A stretch of DNA of 64,000 bases. Origin: Kiritimatiellia bacterium. GTDB taxonomy: Bacteria; Verrucomicrobiota; Kiritimatiellia; UBA8416; YA12-FULL-48-11. Every line of letters starts with the position of its first letter. Positions within the stretch are counted from its first letter, which is position 1. The DNA is taken from positions 248,001 to 312,000 of the forward strand of contig JAQUPZ010000001.1 of assembly GCA_028716365.1 (NCBI GenBank), written 5' to 3'. Under the pieces are notes generated by a model that was not told the DNA's origin, made no database searches, and saw only the letters and a list, made by a program, of their open reading frames with translations. This document shows, piece after piece, positions 1 to 8,710 of the stretch. The translations under genes and the position numbers were made by a program.

Positions 1-871
1 ATATGATAAGAAATCCCCAGATACCCATGAAAATACCCCAGCCAATATGGCCCGTGTAAAACAGCCATATTGTTGCAGGAACCCAGATGAAAGGCGGACC
101 TACAGGTACAAACCCGAGGAAGAATGTTATCAGGCCGAGCAACAGGGCGGATGGTATGCCCGCTATCTTAAAACCGATGGCTGCAAAAATTCCCTGCGCA
201 AGTGCAGTGCCCAGGAGGCCATAAACAACGCTGTTGACCGTGTTGCCTATGATCTTAAAGATGTGCTGGGCGGAATCGCCTACAATGCGCTTTCCCCAGC
301 CGGAAAATGCAGACATCACTTTCTCGCCGCTGCAGTAGAAGAAAAAAGCAATGAATACACTCAGCGTCAGTTGCAGAATCCCGTGACCCAGATCAAGACT
401 GCGCCTCATTAACCATCCTCCTGACTTGGTAAAAAATTCCTTTACCACAGCGACCAGTTTTTCCGGATCCTTTGAGTAGTCCTGCCATGTGGAAGTAATG
501 TCGGCTCCAACAAGCGGAAGATTCTGCAGCCATTCTGGCGGTTCAGAAGAACCGCTGGTCATAAAAGTTTTTATAAAATCAATCGCCTGCGACATGTTCT
601 CCGCCATTTTTATGCCGACTATGACGAAAGGAACGATCAAGACAGATGTGACAATCAGGGTCATGAGAAGTGCCGCCAAATGCCTTTGGCCACGGAGAAT
701 GTGTGCAAGCCTGATAAACAATGGCCAGGTTGAATAGCAGAGAATACCGGCCCATAGAATGGCGGAGAGAAAAGGTCTCAATATGATGAAACAGCCGAGA
801 ATGATCAGCGCTATCACAGCCATTCCGGCAAACGGCTCAATCTTCTTTATAATTGGAAAATGCTGTTCCAT
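1..871 (-). CDS. AI-2E family transporter / PerM-like permease (C-terminus outside window)
   Basis: I translated the minus strand from the ATG at 869-871 and it stays open to the window edge, giving about 290 residues, so the C-terminus is missing. The product begins MEQHFPIIKKIEPFAGM and then has hydrophobic segments at about residues 15-60 and 70-95. A soluble stretch follows (about 95-165), then further membrane segments including GLLGTALAQGIFAAIGF and LLLGLITFFLGFVPVGPPF. This pattern, with the GxxxAxxQG-like and PxGPPF signatures, fits the AI-2E/PerM exporter superfamily, whose substrates are mostly unknown; some members are Na+/H+ antiporters. An AGGT-type ribosome site lies about 9 bases upstream. 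It lies 65 bases downstream of the Ca2+ ATPase on the same strand, so co-transcription is likely. Family assignment is fairly sure; substrate is unknown. Confidence 0.8.
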   Translation of the reverse strand, partial: MEQHFPIIKKIEPFAGMAVIALIILGCFIILRPFLSAILWAGILCYSTWPLFIRLAHILRGQRHLAALLMTLIVTSVLIVPFVIVGIKMAENMSQAIDFIKTFMTSGSSEPPEWLQNLPLVGADITSTWQDYSKDPEKLVAVVKEFFTKSGGWLMRRSLDLGHGILQLTLSVFIAFFFYCSGEKVMSAFSGWGKRIVGDSAQHIFKIIGNTVNSVVYGLLGTALAQGIFAAIGFKIAGIPSALLLGLITFFLGFVPVGPPFIWVPATIWLFYTGHIGWGIFMGIWGFLII

Positions 872-936
872 GACAAGATTACCTGTAATTATATGTAAAC
901 CATCTGACGGTATCAAGTCAACTTGCCGAACCTGTT

Positions 937-3735
937 CTATCCCACGTTTTCGGGCTGTTTGGATGACTTTTTCGCAAACTTCACAGCCTCCATGACCCAT
1001 AACGGAATGGAAGACATGACGATGACAATAAGCAGTTCAACAAGGGTCAGCGGAACTGTCTTGAGAATCGTGTTAAAGAAAGGACAATATATTGCCAGTG
1101 TATTGAGAGTCATCGAGACTATCGTTGCACCAATCAATCTTTTGTTTGAAAAGAGACCGATCTTGAAGAGCGATTCCGTCTGGTTCCTGCAGTTGTACGA
1201 CTGGAAATCCTGGCAAAACGCCAATACAACAAATCCGACAGTACGCGCCTTGGCAAGCAGTTCATTGCGGGCTGCTTCCGGTATGGTTAACATCTGTTTC
1301 AAGTGTTCAATGTTAAGCGTGAATAGAGAAGTAAAGAATTCCTTGAGGGAATAACGGTTCTCAAGGAAATATATGAAACAGAAGGCCGAAAGCGCGCACA
1401 CGGCAATGACAAATCCCTGGCCCACCATGAGTCGCGCGTGCTTTCCATCAATAACCTTTGAATCGGCCTTGCGCGGCTTCCTTTTCATAATGTTTTTGTT
1501 AATCGGATCAACGCCCAGCGCCAAGGCCGGAAGTCCGTCGGTTACCAGGTTGACCCACAGCAATTGGGCCGGGAGTAATGGCACCGGCAGGCCGACAAGC
1601 GAGGATATAAACATAACCATGATTTCACCGACATTACAGGAAAGCAGGTAATGTATGAACTTCTGGATATTGTCGTAGATTCCGCGGCCTTCTTCCACGG
1701 CGGCCACAATGGACGCAAAGTTGTCGTCCGTGACGACCATGTCTGAAACTTCCTTTGTGACGTCGGTGCCCGTAATACCCATGGCAACTCCGATGTCGGC
1801 TTCCTTGACTGCGGGCGCATCGTTCACGCCGTCGCCAGTCATGGCGACAACATGCCCGAGTTTTTTCCATGCCTTGACTATTCTCAGTTTATTCTCGGGC
1901 GAGACCCTGGCATACACCGGCGTTTTCTCGACCTTCGAAAGGAGCTCATCATCAGAAAGGCGGTCCAGTTCTTCACCGGTAAGAGCAATGGAATCCTCGG
2001 TGAAAAATCCAAGCTGTTTTGCTATTGCAACCGCCGTATCGCGGTGGTCTCCCGTGATCATGACCGTCCGGATCCCGGCGCTCTTGCACGCCTCAACCGC
2101 GCGCTTTGCTTCTTCCCGGGGCGGATCAATCATTGCGACCAGACCGGCAAATATCAGGTTCTTTTCAATTTCTTCCGGTTTATAACTTGAATAAGGTTTA
2201 TCAAGCGTACGATAGGCTATGGCAAGAACGCGCAAGGCCTGGGCTGCCATTGAGCCGTTAGCTTTGAGAATATCGGAAAAATCGTTGTTTGTAATTGCCC
2301 TGGCCTGGCCGCCGGCTTCGATCTGGGAACAGTTCTTGAGGAGGATATCCGGTGCGCCCTTTACAAATGCGTAGGTCTTATCTCCTTTTTGCCTTATAAT
2401 CGTCATCATTTTCCGGTCGGAATCGAACGGAATTTCATCAACAAAGATATATTCCTTTTCCGCATCATTTTTCTTCAGGCCGGCTTTTTCTGCAGCGGTC
2501 AGAAGGGCGCCTTCCGTGGGATCACCGACTATGCGGTAACTCCCATCTTTCTTTATGAGTTCTGCACCGTTGCACAGGATACTTGAAAGCAGGGTCCACT
2601 TGAGTTCCGGATAATCCACAGGATTGATGGCCTTGCCGTCCATGATGAATTCTCCGGATGGTTCGTAGCCCGTCCCCGTCACAGAGAACTGCTTTCCGCC
2701 GGCGACCATAGCCTGGACTGTCATTTCGTTTTTCGTGAGGGTGCCCGTCTTGTCGGAACAGATTACGGTGGCACAGCCGAGAGTTTCGACAGAAGGCAGT
2801 TTTCTTATCAAAGCGTTGCGCTTCACCATTCGCTGTACACCGAGTGCGAGGGCAATAGTGACCACGGCCGGCAGTCCTTCCGGGATCGCCGCCACGGCGA
2901 GACTTACAGAAGTGAGGAAAGCATCTATGAGTTTTCCTCCACGGAGCCATTGCAGCAGGAAAACGATGGCAACAAGACCAATGCAGAGATAGACTATCCA
3001 CTTGCCGAATTCCTCGAGTTTCTTCTGGAGTGGGGTTGACTCACGTTCAATACCCTGGATCATGCCTGCTATCTTACCCAGTTCCGTCTTCATGCCCGTT
3101 TCGACAATAAAGGCCTTGGCTTTTCCGGAAACAGCAGATGTTCCCATGAACACCATGTTTGTCCTGTCTGCCAGTGGGATGTCTTTTCCATCCAGGTGGC
3201 CGGAGATTTTTGCAACAGGGGTGGATTCGCCCGTAAGACTTGCTTCCTGTACGCTGAAGTTGGAGGTGTGCCAGACGACACGGCTGTCTGCCGGTATGTG
3301 GTCACCGGACTCGAGAATCACAAGATCACCTGTAACCAGTTCTGTTGAAGGAATGGCAGACTGTTTGCCGTCACGGATTACCTTGGAAATGGGGCTGGAC
3401 ATTTTTTTCAGGGCGGCAAGCGATTTCTCAGCCTTGTATTCCTGGATAAAACCGAGAACGGAATTGAGTATGACAATGGCTATTATCGCCGCGGAATCAA
3501 TCCATTCCTTGAGAAAACCGGAAATCAGAGCGGCGCCGATCAATACCCAGATGATAAAATCGTTGAACTGGTCGAAGAAGAGCACCCACGGTGACGCCGA
3601 TTTCTTTTCGGCAAGCTGGTTCGGCCCTGAGTCTGTCAGCCTGCGTTTTGCTTCCATGTCCGGAAGCCCGTTCTCCGCATTACTCGAGAGGAGCTTGACC
3701 GTTTCTTCAATATTTAATTGCCACCAGTTATTCAT
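937..3735 (-). CDS. P2A-type Ca2+-transporting ATPase (SERCA-like)
   Basis: The 932-residue inner-membrane P-type ATPase would export Ca2+ from the cytoplasm. Domains run in the usual order: N-terminal cation ATPase segment (1-75), actuator with TGES at 168-171, M4 with PEGLPA at 285-290, phosphorylation motif DKTGT with Asp328, nucleotide-binding domain, hinge GDGVNDAP, then M5-M10. Residues that bind Ca2+ in SERCA are recognisable: Glu286 of M4, NVGE in M5, and NLVTDGLPA in M6, so both calcium sites look present. Length is normal for the family. The start is the ATG of MNNWWQLN, with only a weak ribosome site. It is followed after 65 bases by the AI-2E-type permease. Transport of Mn2+ instead of or with Ca2+ cannot be excluded. 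Confidence 0.93.
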   Translation of the reverse strand: MNNWWQLNIEETVKLLSSNAENGLPDMEAKRRLTDSGPNQLAEKKSASPWVLFFDQFNDFIIWVLIGAALISGFLKEWIDSAAIIAIVILNSVLGFIQEYKAEKSLAALKKMSSPISKVIRDGKQSAIPSTELVTGDLVILESGDHIPADSRVVWHTSNFSVQEASLTGESTPVAKISGHLDGKDIPLADRTNMVFMGTSAVSGKAKAFIVETGMKTELGKIAGMIQGIERESTPLQKKLEEFGKWIVYLCIGLVAIVFLLQWLRGGKLIDAFLTSVSLAVAAIPEGLPAVVTIALALGVQRMVKRNALIRKLPSVETLGCATVICSDKTGTLTKNEMTVQAMVAGGKQFSVTGTGYEPSGEFIMDGKAINPVDYPELKWTLLSSILCNGAELIKKDGSYRIVGDPTEGALLTAAEKAGLKKNDAEKEYIFVDEIPFDSDRKMMTIIRQKGDKTYAFVKGAPDILLKNCSQIEAGGQARAITNNDFSDILKANGSMAAQALRVLAIAYRTLDKPYSSYKPEEIEKNLIFAGLVAMIDPPREEAKRAVEACKSAGIRTVMITGDHRDTAVAIAKQLGFFTEDSIALTGEELDRLSDDELLSKVEKTPVYARVSPENKLRIVKAWKKLGHVVAMTGDGVNDAPAVKEADIGVAMGITGTDVTKEVSDMVVTDDNFASIVAAVEEGRGIYDNIQKFIHYLLSCNVGEIMVMFISSLVGLPVPLLPAQLLWVNLVTDGLPALALGVDPINKNIMKRKPRKADSKVIDGKHARLMVGQGFVIAVCALSAFCFIYFLENRYSLKEFFTSLFTLNIEHLKQMLTIPEAARNELLAKARTVGFVVLAFCQDFQSYNCRNQTESLFKIGLFSNKRLIGATIVSMTLNTLAIYCPFFNTILKTVPLTLVELLIVIVMSSIPLWVMEAVKFAKKSSKQPENVG

Positions 3736-3882
3736 GTCTGTTGTTCCAGCCGGCGTTAATAGCCGATATCAATTGTTTTTGCCAGTATAATAAACACGGC
3801 AAATTATAAGTTGGTGTACGGTTTAAGTGGTGCGCATTTTGCGGTGAAACCAGCGCGTGTCTTTTACGCACCGGCTGTGTTG

Positions 3883-4668
3883 CTAGTCTACCTCGCGCTG
3901 TGCGACGTACATGGTGTACTCGTGGCTCCGGCCACCTATGAGGTCGTGGGCCGCGACCTCATTGACCTGGGAAAATGTCGTCGCCAGTCGCGCGGCGAAC
4001 CAGTCGTAGCGCTCAGGGGACCAGAACACTGCGACGCCGCCTGGGCGCAGGGCACTGTGCGCTAGCGCCAGCCCGGCCTCGTCGTAGAGGCCGGCATTGC
4101 TTTCGCGCACGAGCCAGTCCGGCCCGTTGTCCGTATCGAGCGCGATCAGGTCGAAGGCGCCCGGGTTCTCACGCATCACATTGGCGACATCGTTGACCAG
4201 GACACGGGCGCGTGCGGTGGTTTCTCCAGCGGCAAACAGCTCTGCGCGCTTTTCACCATATTTACGGAACCACTCGACGATCACTGGTTCGTACTCGACA
4301 ACGGTAACGCGCACCACACGGCGTTCGGCGAGCGCCGCGTCGAGCGCGTACCCCAGCCCGAGACCGCCGATGAGCACCTCGATACCGCGCAAAGATGTGT
4401 CTCTGTCCTTGAGGAAGGGTAACCCGGCGGTGATGAGTGCCACACTCGATGCTGTATTCGCGCTCGAGATCAGGAATGTGCCACCAGCGATGACTTCCAG
4501 GTCCGCGCCGCTGCGGCGCAGGACGAGTTCCCCGCTGCGTCCGGCGGCGCGTTCTAAAACCTCACTACCACCCGCCACGTTTGGCAGTTCCTCTGTTCGC
4601 CTGAGTCTCATTTTTTCTTCGTCGGTGTTCATCTCTTCATTCGACAGGACAGGTCTGCGGTTACACAC
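3883..4668 (-). CDS. Spermidine-synthase-like SAM-binding protein
   Basis: This 261-residue protein has a Rossmann methyltransferase-type fold resembling polyamine aminopropyltransferases. The SAM-binding glycine motif is VLIGGLGLGYAL, followed by an acidic strand end in VTVVEYEPVIVEW and by FDLIALDTDNGPDWL where spermidine synthases have their catalytic Asp region. It lacks the N-terminal beta-barrel of true SpeE, so aminopropyl transfer is uncertain and a methyltransferase-like role is possible. The start used is GTG at 4668 behind AGGATGGGG; in-frame ATGs lie 36 bases and further downstream. The gene is visibly richer in G+C than its neighbours, with many GCG/CGC codons, which suggests acquisition from a high-GC donor. 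It lies 32 bases downstream of rsgA on the same strand. Confidence 0.72.
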   Translation of the reverse strand: MCNRRPVLSNEEMNTDEEKMRLRRTEELPNVAGGSEVLERAAGRSGELVLRRSGADLEVIAGGTFLISSANTASSVALITAGLPFLKDRDTSLRGIEVLIGGLGLGYALDAALAERRVVRVTVVEYEPVIVEWFRKYGEKRAELFAAGETTARARVLVNDVANVMRENPGAFDLIALDTDNGPDWLVRESNAGLYDEAGLALAHSALRPGGVAVFWSPERYDWFAARLATTFSQVNEVAAHDLIGGRSHEYTMYVAQREVD

Positions 4669-4700
4669 TTTTTCCCCATCCTGTTATCCTGTCAAATATT

Positions 4701-5762
4701 CTATCGTTTTTTCATATGCTTCTTTACTGACTTGACGAAGCGTCCAAATGCCCTGTCCTTATTGCGTTTGTCTAAATATGACATTGCGTGATATTCCGAT
4801 TCCTTCTTGAGCTTTACATAGCTGCAAAAACGTTCTTCACTCAAATCACCGTTCGCGATTGCTTCCAGGACTGCGCAGTCGGGTTCCTGGGTGTGACTAC
4901 AATTGGCAAAGCGACAGTTCATGGAGAGGTCGTGAATATCTTCAAAACTCTGGTCTACGCCATCATTGGCGTCCAGAAGGCCCAGTTCTCGCATGCCAGG
5001 CGTGTCAATCAACATCGCGCCTTGTTCAAGAACGATGAGCTGCCGGCGCGCTGTTGTGTGTATGCCTTCTCCCGTTCCACTGACGGCCTTTGTGTCAAAA
5101 GCATCATGCCCGATCAGGCGGTTGATGAGCGTGGTTTTGCCGACTCCCGATGACCCAAGCAGGCAACACGTGCGCCCCGACACTAATACACTTCTGAATT
5201 CATCAAATCCGGCGCCAGTTATGTTGCTGATGGCGAGGACTTTGGCAGTGACGCCGGACCGTCCTATAGTCGCAAGAGTCTGCTCCAGTTCATCGTGAGG
5301 GATCAAGTCGGTCTTGGTCAGGAGGATCATCGGCTCAACCCGGCCATCGGTCGCCATTACCAGGTACCGGTCAAGTCTCCGTAGATTGAAGTCGAAGTGA
5401 CACGATTGAACGATGAAAGCGATATCGATATTGGCTGCAATCATCTGGAAGTCCACGTTCTCGCCGGCGCATTTGCGGCGCAAGAACGTCTTTCGGGGTA
5501 GGACTCCATGGATAATGGCCGAGGTGTCAGCGTTGTGGTACTGCACGGTGACCCAGTCGCCGACACACGGCAGGTCAAATGAGGACTCAACCCGGAACCG
5601 GAATTTTCCTGCAAGTTCCGCGGGGATCTCCCTGAATTCATTTCTGACAAGATAAGCGTCCCGGTCAACTGTTGTCACGCGGGCAATACCCTGGTCGGCT
5701 TGACGCGAGTCCTCGACATGCGCTTCAAACCAGTTATCAAAACCTAGATCGCTCAATTTCAT
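4701..5762 (-). CDS. rsgA: Small ribosomal subunit biogenesis GTPase RsgA
   Basis: RsgA (YjeQ) is a circularly permuted GTPase that checks late 30S subunit maturation. The 353-residue product has an N-terminal OB-fold (about 20-95), then the G motifs in permuted order: G4 TKTD at 149-152, G1 GSSGVGKT at 203-210 and G3 DTPGM at 253-257. The C-terminal zinc site is formed by Cys283, Cys288, His290 and Cys296. I placed the start at the ATG of MKLSDLG (5762) because it follows GGAGACAAGACAAA. The open frame runs further upstream, but that part is encoded by a hairpin repeat and does not resemble the family. The C-terminus is Lys/Arg-rich, as is common for RNA contact. Confidence 0.94.
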   Translation of the reverse strand: MKLSDLGFDNWFEAHVEDSRQADQGIARVTTVDRDAYLVRNEFREIPAELAGKFRFRVESSFDLPCVGDWVTVQYHNADTSAIIHGVLPRKTFLRRKCAGENVDFQMIAANIDIAFIVQSCHFDFNLRRLDRYLVMATDGRVEPMILLTKTDLIPHDELEQTLATIGRSGVTAKVLAISNITGAGFDEFRSVLVSGRTCCLLGSSGVGKTTLINRLIGHDAFDTKAVSGTGEGIHTTARRQLIVLEQGAMLIDTPGMRELGLLDANDGVDQSFEDIHDLSMNCRFANCSHTQEPDCAVLEAIANGDLSEERFCSYVKLKKESEYHAMSYLDKRNKDRAFGRFVKSVKKHMKKR

Positions 5763-5828
5763 TTTGTCTTGTCTCCGAACAACTGGTAATAGACTAAAAA
5801 AATCAGGATAAAAAGCAAGGATAGGGAA

Positions 5829-6029
5829 TTGTAGCGCGTCACTGTGTGACGCGGTTACCGCATGCAGTGCGGTACTACACATGCGGTTATTGCGGCACAA
5901 AGTGCCGCACTACAGAAGAGATTTGCCTGAAGAATGGTGAAGAACCTGTAGCGCGACACTGTGTGGCGCGGTGTTACCGCACACAGTGTGGTACTACAGA
6001 TATGGACAATGCCGTACATAGTACTACAG
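5829..6029. repeat. Cluster of TGTAG-flanked hairpin repeats, array 1
   Basis: Several related units stand in the gap between rsgA and the barrel gene. The complete unit (5829-5879) reads TTGTAGC, then stem GCGTCAC with loop TGT and stem GTGACGC, a GTT spacer, then ACCGCAT/GTGCGGT and ACTACA. The flanks TGTAG and CTACA are inverted repeats enclosing two hairpins. A single hairpin with TGCGGCAC/GTGCCGCA is at 5891-5915, a second two-hairpin unit at 5947-5999, and a decayed half at 6011-6029. The rest of the 354-base gap holds the ribosome site of the next gene and nothing else I recognise. Confidence 0.85.
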
Positions 6030-6116
6030 GTAGGATTACCTAACGCAGTACGGTGCGACAGCCTTCAGAGGTTTCCGGGCTTGATTTACGGTGGTTCGTG
6101 GAGAAGAATAACGGGT

Positions 6117-7352
6117 ATGCGAATGAGCTTGATAAAAGTACCGGATAGTATGTCCTTATTTCTGGCTTGTTGGTTCGTGGCCTTCACTGTCGAAACGATT
6201 TATTCTGCTGAAGCTCCTGACCCGTTTGCCGGTATATCTGCCGCAACCGGCAAGGTATCAACCGCCGCTGATGAAAACGCGTTCAGCCGGTTCACGCATG
6301 ACAATTTCACTTTCAAAAAGGAAATCTTCTCCCAATTTGCCTGGAGCGATGAAGCACCGTCTTCCAGCAATATCTACAGTCGTCAGTCAATCGGCTTTGA
6401 AATTCTCAAAAAGTTTTCCACCCGGACATCAACATATGCGGCGTTCGATCTCCAGATGCGGCTGGTTCGGCGCGACCATTTCCTGCCTGTGGTAAACGAT
6501 ATGGAAGGCGCCGACCGCGACGGTTTCTATACGGAGTACCACAATGTCTATGCAGACTTTTACAACATACTGAATCCGCTGATGTCGGACAAAACGCGCG
6601 GTGACAATGCCGGCAGGTTCAACCTGCGTGTCGGGCGCTCTTATGTGCCATTCGGCATCAATCTCCAAACCGACACACACGGTACTCTTCTGCAACTTTC
6701 CAACGAGGAGAATTTCGGGTTCGAACGCGATTGGGGTGCAGGATTATGGGGTTCGTTAACGCCTGACTTGGACTACAACGTTTCTTACCTGCTTGGCTCC
6801 GGTTACGACATGTCATTCGATGGCCAGCATGGGCTCGCCGTAACGCGACTCAGCTTGGCCGGTAAATATCTCAACAATTATGGACTTGAAGGTGGATTGT
6901 CATTCATGACCGGTGAGCGACTTATGAAAAGCACAGCCATAAAACATACGGGCAATAAACCACGGCGGGAGGACACAGATACTGTCGACACCATCCGCGA
7001 AGGAGTTGACGGGCGTTACACTCATATTGTGCCGGGTGGCACAATGTCGTTAACTGCCGAACTCAGTACAGGACAAGACGATGATGACGATATTTTCGGG
7101 CAGTTGTATCAGGCTGATTTCCTCAACCATTCGCGCAAATGGGGGCTGGCAAGCCAGTATCGCAGGTTCTCGCGCGACACGGAGAACGATCTTGCCGATG
7201 AATCGCTGTTCGGTGAGTTCACGTGGTATTTCCGTAATGATGTTGGCAATACGACTCTACATTGGGTAAAATTGAACATTGAAAAGCAACTGGAACAGCA
7301 GGAAGGCCAGAATGATGTCATCGTTTCGGTTCAATACTACCGTTACTGGTGA
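6117..7352 (+). CDS. Predicted outer-membrane beta-barrel (porin-like) protein
   Basis: No family was recognised with certainty. The open frame begins at 5961, but the first part is repeat DNA. ATG at 6117 follows GGAGAAGAAT and gives 411 residues with a signal peptide (hydrophobic run LFLACWFVAFTVETIYSA, cleavage near Ala-Glu-Ala). The mature part has alternating aromatic strands such as TYAAFDLQMRL, GRFNLRVGRSYVPFGINL, LDYNVSYLLGSGYDMSF and GNTTLHWVKLNIEK. Acidic Asp-rich turns lie between strands (QDDDDD), and the protein ends on QYYRYW, an aromatic terminus typical of Gram-negative outer-membrane barrels. It leads a same-strand cluster with an exported protein, an OB-fold protein and a MacB-type transporter, so it may be the outer-membrane part of that system (inference). 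Confidence 0.62.
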   Translation: MRMSLIKVPDSMSLFLACWFVAFTVETIYSAEAPDPFAGISAATGKVSTAADENAFSRFTHDNFTFKKEIFSQFAWSDEAPSSSNIYSRQSIGFEILKKFSTRTSTYAAFDLQMRLVRRDHFLPVVNDMEGADRDGFYTEYHNVYADFYNILNPLMSDKTRGDNAGRFNLRVGRSYVPFGINLQTDTHGTLLQLSNEENFGFERDWGAGLWGSLTPDLDYNVSYLLGSGYDMSFDGQHGLAVTRLSLAGKYLNNYGLEGGLSFMTGERLMKSTAIKHTGNKPRREDTDTVDTIREGVDGRYTHIVPGGTMSLTAELSTGQDDDDDIFGQLYQADFLNHSRKWGLASQYRRFSRDTENDLADESLFGEFTWYFRNDVGNTTLHWVKLNIEKQLEQQEGQNDVIVSVQYYRYW

Positions 7353-7357
7353 AGGAT

Positions 7358-7384
7358 GTTACCGCACGCAGTGCGGCACTACAG
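7358..7384. repeat. Single TGTAG-family hairpin
   Basis: This half-unit has GTT then ACCGCAC and GTGCGGC around a short loop, ending in ACTACAG, as in the clusters before and after. It is followed by AAGCGGTTTGTAG, a variant of the spacer found between units of the other arrays. It sits in the 50-base gap between two coding regions of the cluster and would be transcribed with them. Confidence 0.75.
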
Positions 7385-7402
7385 AAGCGGTTTGTAGTGA
7401 CT

Positions 7403-8137
7403 ATGAACTATAAATTCGAAATAAAGTATTTGTACAAAGAATATTGCAAGGCCCTGATTCTTGTCATTCTGGTGGTATGTTCATTTCTTGCCACCGATGC
7501 CGGTGCGGCCGTTGGCTGTACGCTCAGTAATCCGGCGCAGGACCTGAAGTTCCTCTTTCCGGAAATGACCACGTACAAGGAAGAGGTCAGGCAGTTTGAC
7601 CTGATGAAAAACGGAAAGGAACTGTTCAGCGAATTGAAGGAACGGCTTGGTAGCGATCTTGATCCGGTTTATGAAACATTTGAAACGCCTTACACTTTAT
7701 ACACGATTTTTAATGGCGAAAAGATCATCGGCTATGTCCATGGAGTGAATGTGCCCGGTGAAGGCGGCGTGATACAGATATTCATGTCGGTTGATCCAGA
7801 AACAGGCGCCATTCTGCGCATGTTCTTCCAGCGGATCGAGAGCACTGTAGCTAAAGCACTCAAGAAGAAGGATTTCCTTGCGCAATTTAACGGACTTACC
7901 CTTGCCGATTTCTACAAGCATGATTATTTCGCTGTTGTGGAACCTGCCTCAACGAACGACAGGATTGCACAAATAAAAAGCCCGATTCCGGAGGGTCAGG
8001 CTTCCGCTGATTACGCGGCAGCATTACGCGGTGTGAGAAAAGACCTGATACTTATCGACATTTTCGTTTATAATCGAAAGAACGAACCTTTCTACAGAAA
8101 GGCTCAGGACGAACTTGCAAAGAGGAAAGGATTGTAG
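7403..8137 (+). CDS. Exported protein of unknown function, weakly FMN_bind-like
   Basis: The 244-residue product has an N-terminal membrane segment or signal peptide (ALILVILVVCSFLATDAGA). I chose ATG 7403 since sequence before it is repeat-derived. The mature part includes GCTLSNPAQDLKFLFPEMTTYKEEV, then YTIFNGEKIIGYVHGVNVPGEGG and a segment containing DPETGAILRMFFQR. The last segment resembles the D-[ST]-G-A-[ST] region of periplasmic FMN-binding domains, but an Ile occupies the flavin-accepting Thr/Ser position. Covalent flavinylation is therefore doubtful. It lies between the barrel gene and the OB-fold gene in one transcription direction. Function unknown; a role with the downstream transporter is inferred from position only. 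Confidence 0.6.
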   Translation: MNYKFEIKYLYKEYCKALILVILVVCSFLATDAGAAVGCTLSNPAQDLKFLFPEMTTYKEEVRQFDLMKNGKELFSELKERLGSDLDPVYETFETPYTLYTIFNGEKIIGYVHGVNVPGEGGVIQIFMSVDPETGAILRMFFQRIESTVAKALKKKDFLAQFNGLTLADFYKHDYFAVVEPASTNDRIAQIKSPIPEGQASADYAAALRGVRKDLILIDIFVYNRKNEPFYRKAQDELAKRKGL

Positions 8138-8149
8138 CGGTTGTTTTAC

Positions 8150-8277
8150 TGTAGCGCGTCACTGTGTGACGCGATTACCGCACATAGTACTACAGAAGAG
8201 GTTTGTCTGATGGACGATGTGGTACATGTAGCGCGTCACTGTGTGACGCGATTACCGCACACAGTGCGGTACTACAG
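8150..8277. repeat. TGTAG-flanked hairpin repeats, array 2
   Basis: Two tandem units occur at 8150-8195 and 8227-8277. The second is complete: TGTAGC, GCGTCAC-TGT-GTGACGC, GATT, ACCGCAC-ACA-GTGCGGT, ACTACAG. The first has lost much of its second hairpin. The spacer between them (AAGAGGTTTGTCTGATGGA) resembles the spacer in array 1 (AAGAGATTTGCCTGAAGAA), so unit and spacer were copied together. Confidence 0.85.
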
Positions 8278-8324
8278 AAGCAAAGAAGAAAACAGCTGAT
8301 GCAGGTAAGAAGGAGGGAAAATAA

Positions 8325-8708
8325 ATGCGAGGCATATTGATAATGTGTGCTGCGATTCTTGTGCTGGCGCTTGGATATCTCGGGTGGCGTTTCAGTCAGC
8401 CAGACCATCATGGCCGCGCATTCACCGGTGCACGTGAAACGCAGATAGGCGAGATTGCAACAAACCCGGCCGGTTTCACCAACGGCGAGTTCCGCATCAA
8501 AGGGAAGATAGTACGGCAGTGCCCGGCTTCCGGATGCTGGTTCTTTCTTGAGGACGGAAACCGCAAGCAGCTTAGAGTCGAAATGGGTGATGTGACTCCC
8601 CAACTTCCCCAGAATATCGGATCTTTTGCAACAGTCGAGGGACGCATAGTTAAAGTGGGCGATGAATATCAGTTTGCCGGAGAAGGGGTTGAGTTTTCAA
8701 AGAGGTGA
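8325..8708 (+). CDS. Membrane-anchored OB-fold protein (DUF4920-like)
   Basis: The 127-residue protein has one N-terminal membrane segment (MRGILIMCAAILVLALGYLGW) and a periplasmic domain of about 95 residues. The stretch FRIKGKIVRQCPASGCWFFLEDG has the CPxxGCW pattern seen in small OB-fold proteins of the DUF4920/tRNA-anticodon-like group. The two cysteines could bind a metal or form a disulfide (inference). The start at 8325 is well supported by AAGGAGGG eight bases upstream. The stop lies two bases before the next gene's ATG, so it is probably translated together with the permease. Confidence 0.72.
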   Translation: MRGILIMCAAILVLALGYLGWRFSQPDHHGRAFTGARETQIGEIATNPAGFTNGEFRIKGKIVRQCPASGCWFFLEDGNRKQLRVEMGDVTPQLPQNIGSFATVEGRIVKVGDEYQFAGEGVEFSKR

Positions 8709-8710
8709 CA

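Noticed and set aside
3002-3790. 262-codon plus-strand open frame opposite the Ca2+ ATPase
   Set aside because: It is antisense to a clear P-type ATPase and its translation is Ser/Pro/Arg-rich shadow sequence without any domain.
4097-4735. 212-codon plus-strand open frame opposite the spermidine-synthase-like gene
   Set aside because: High GC makes long chance frames; its Ser/Arg-rich product shows no fold signature.
5829-8277. Repeats considered as a CRISPR array
   Set aside because: Units are imperfect, themselves palindromic double hairpins, irregularly spaced, and the spacers are similar to each other; no cas gene is present.
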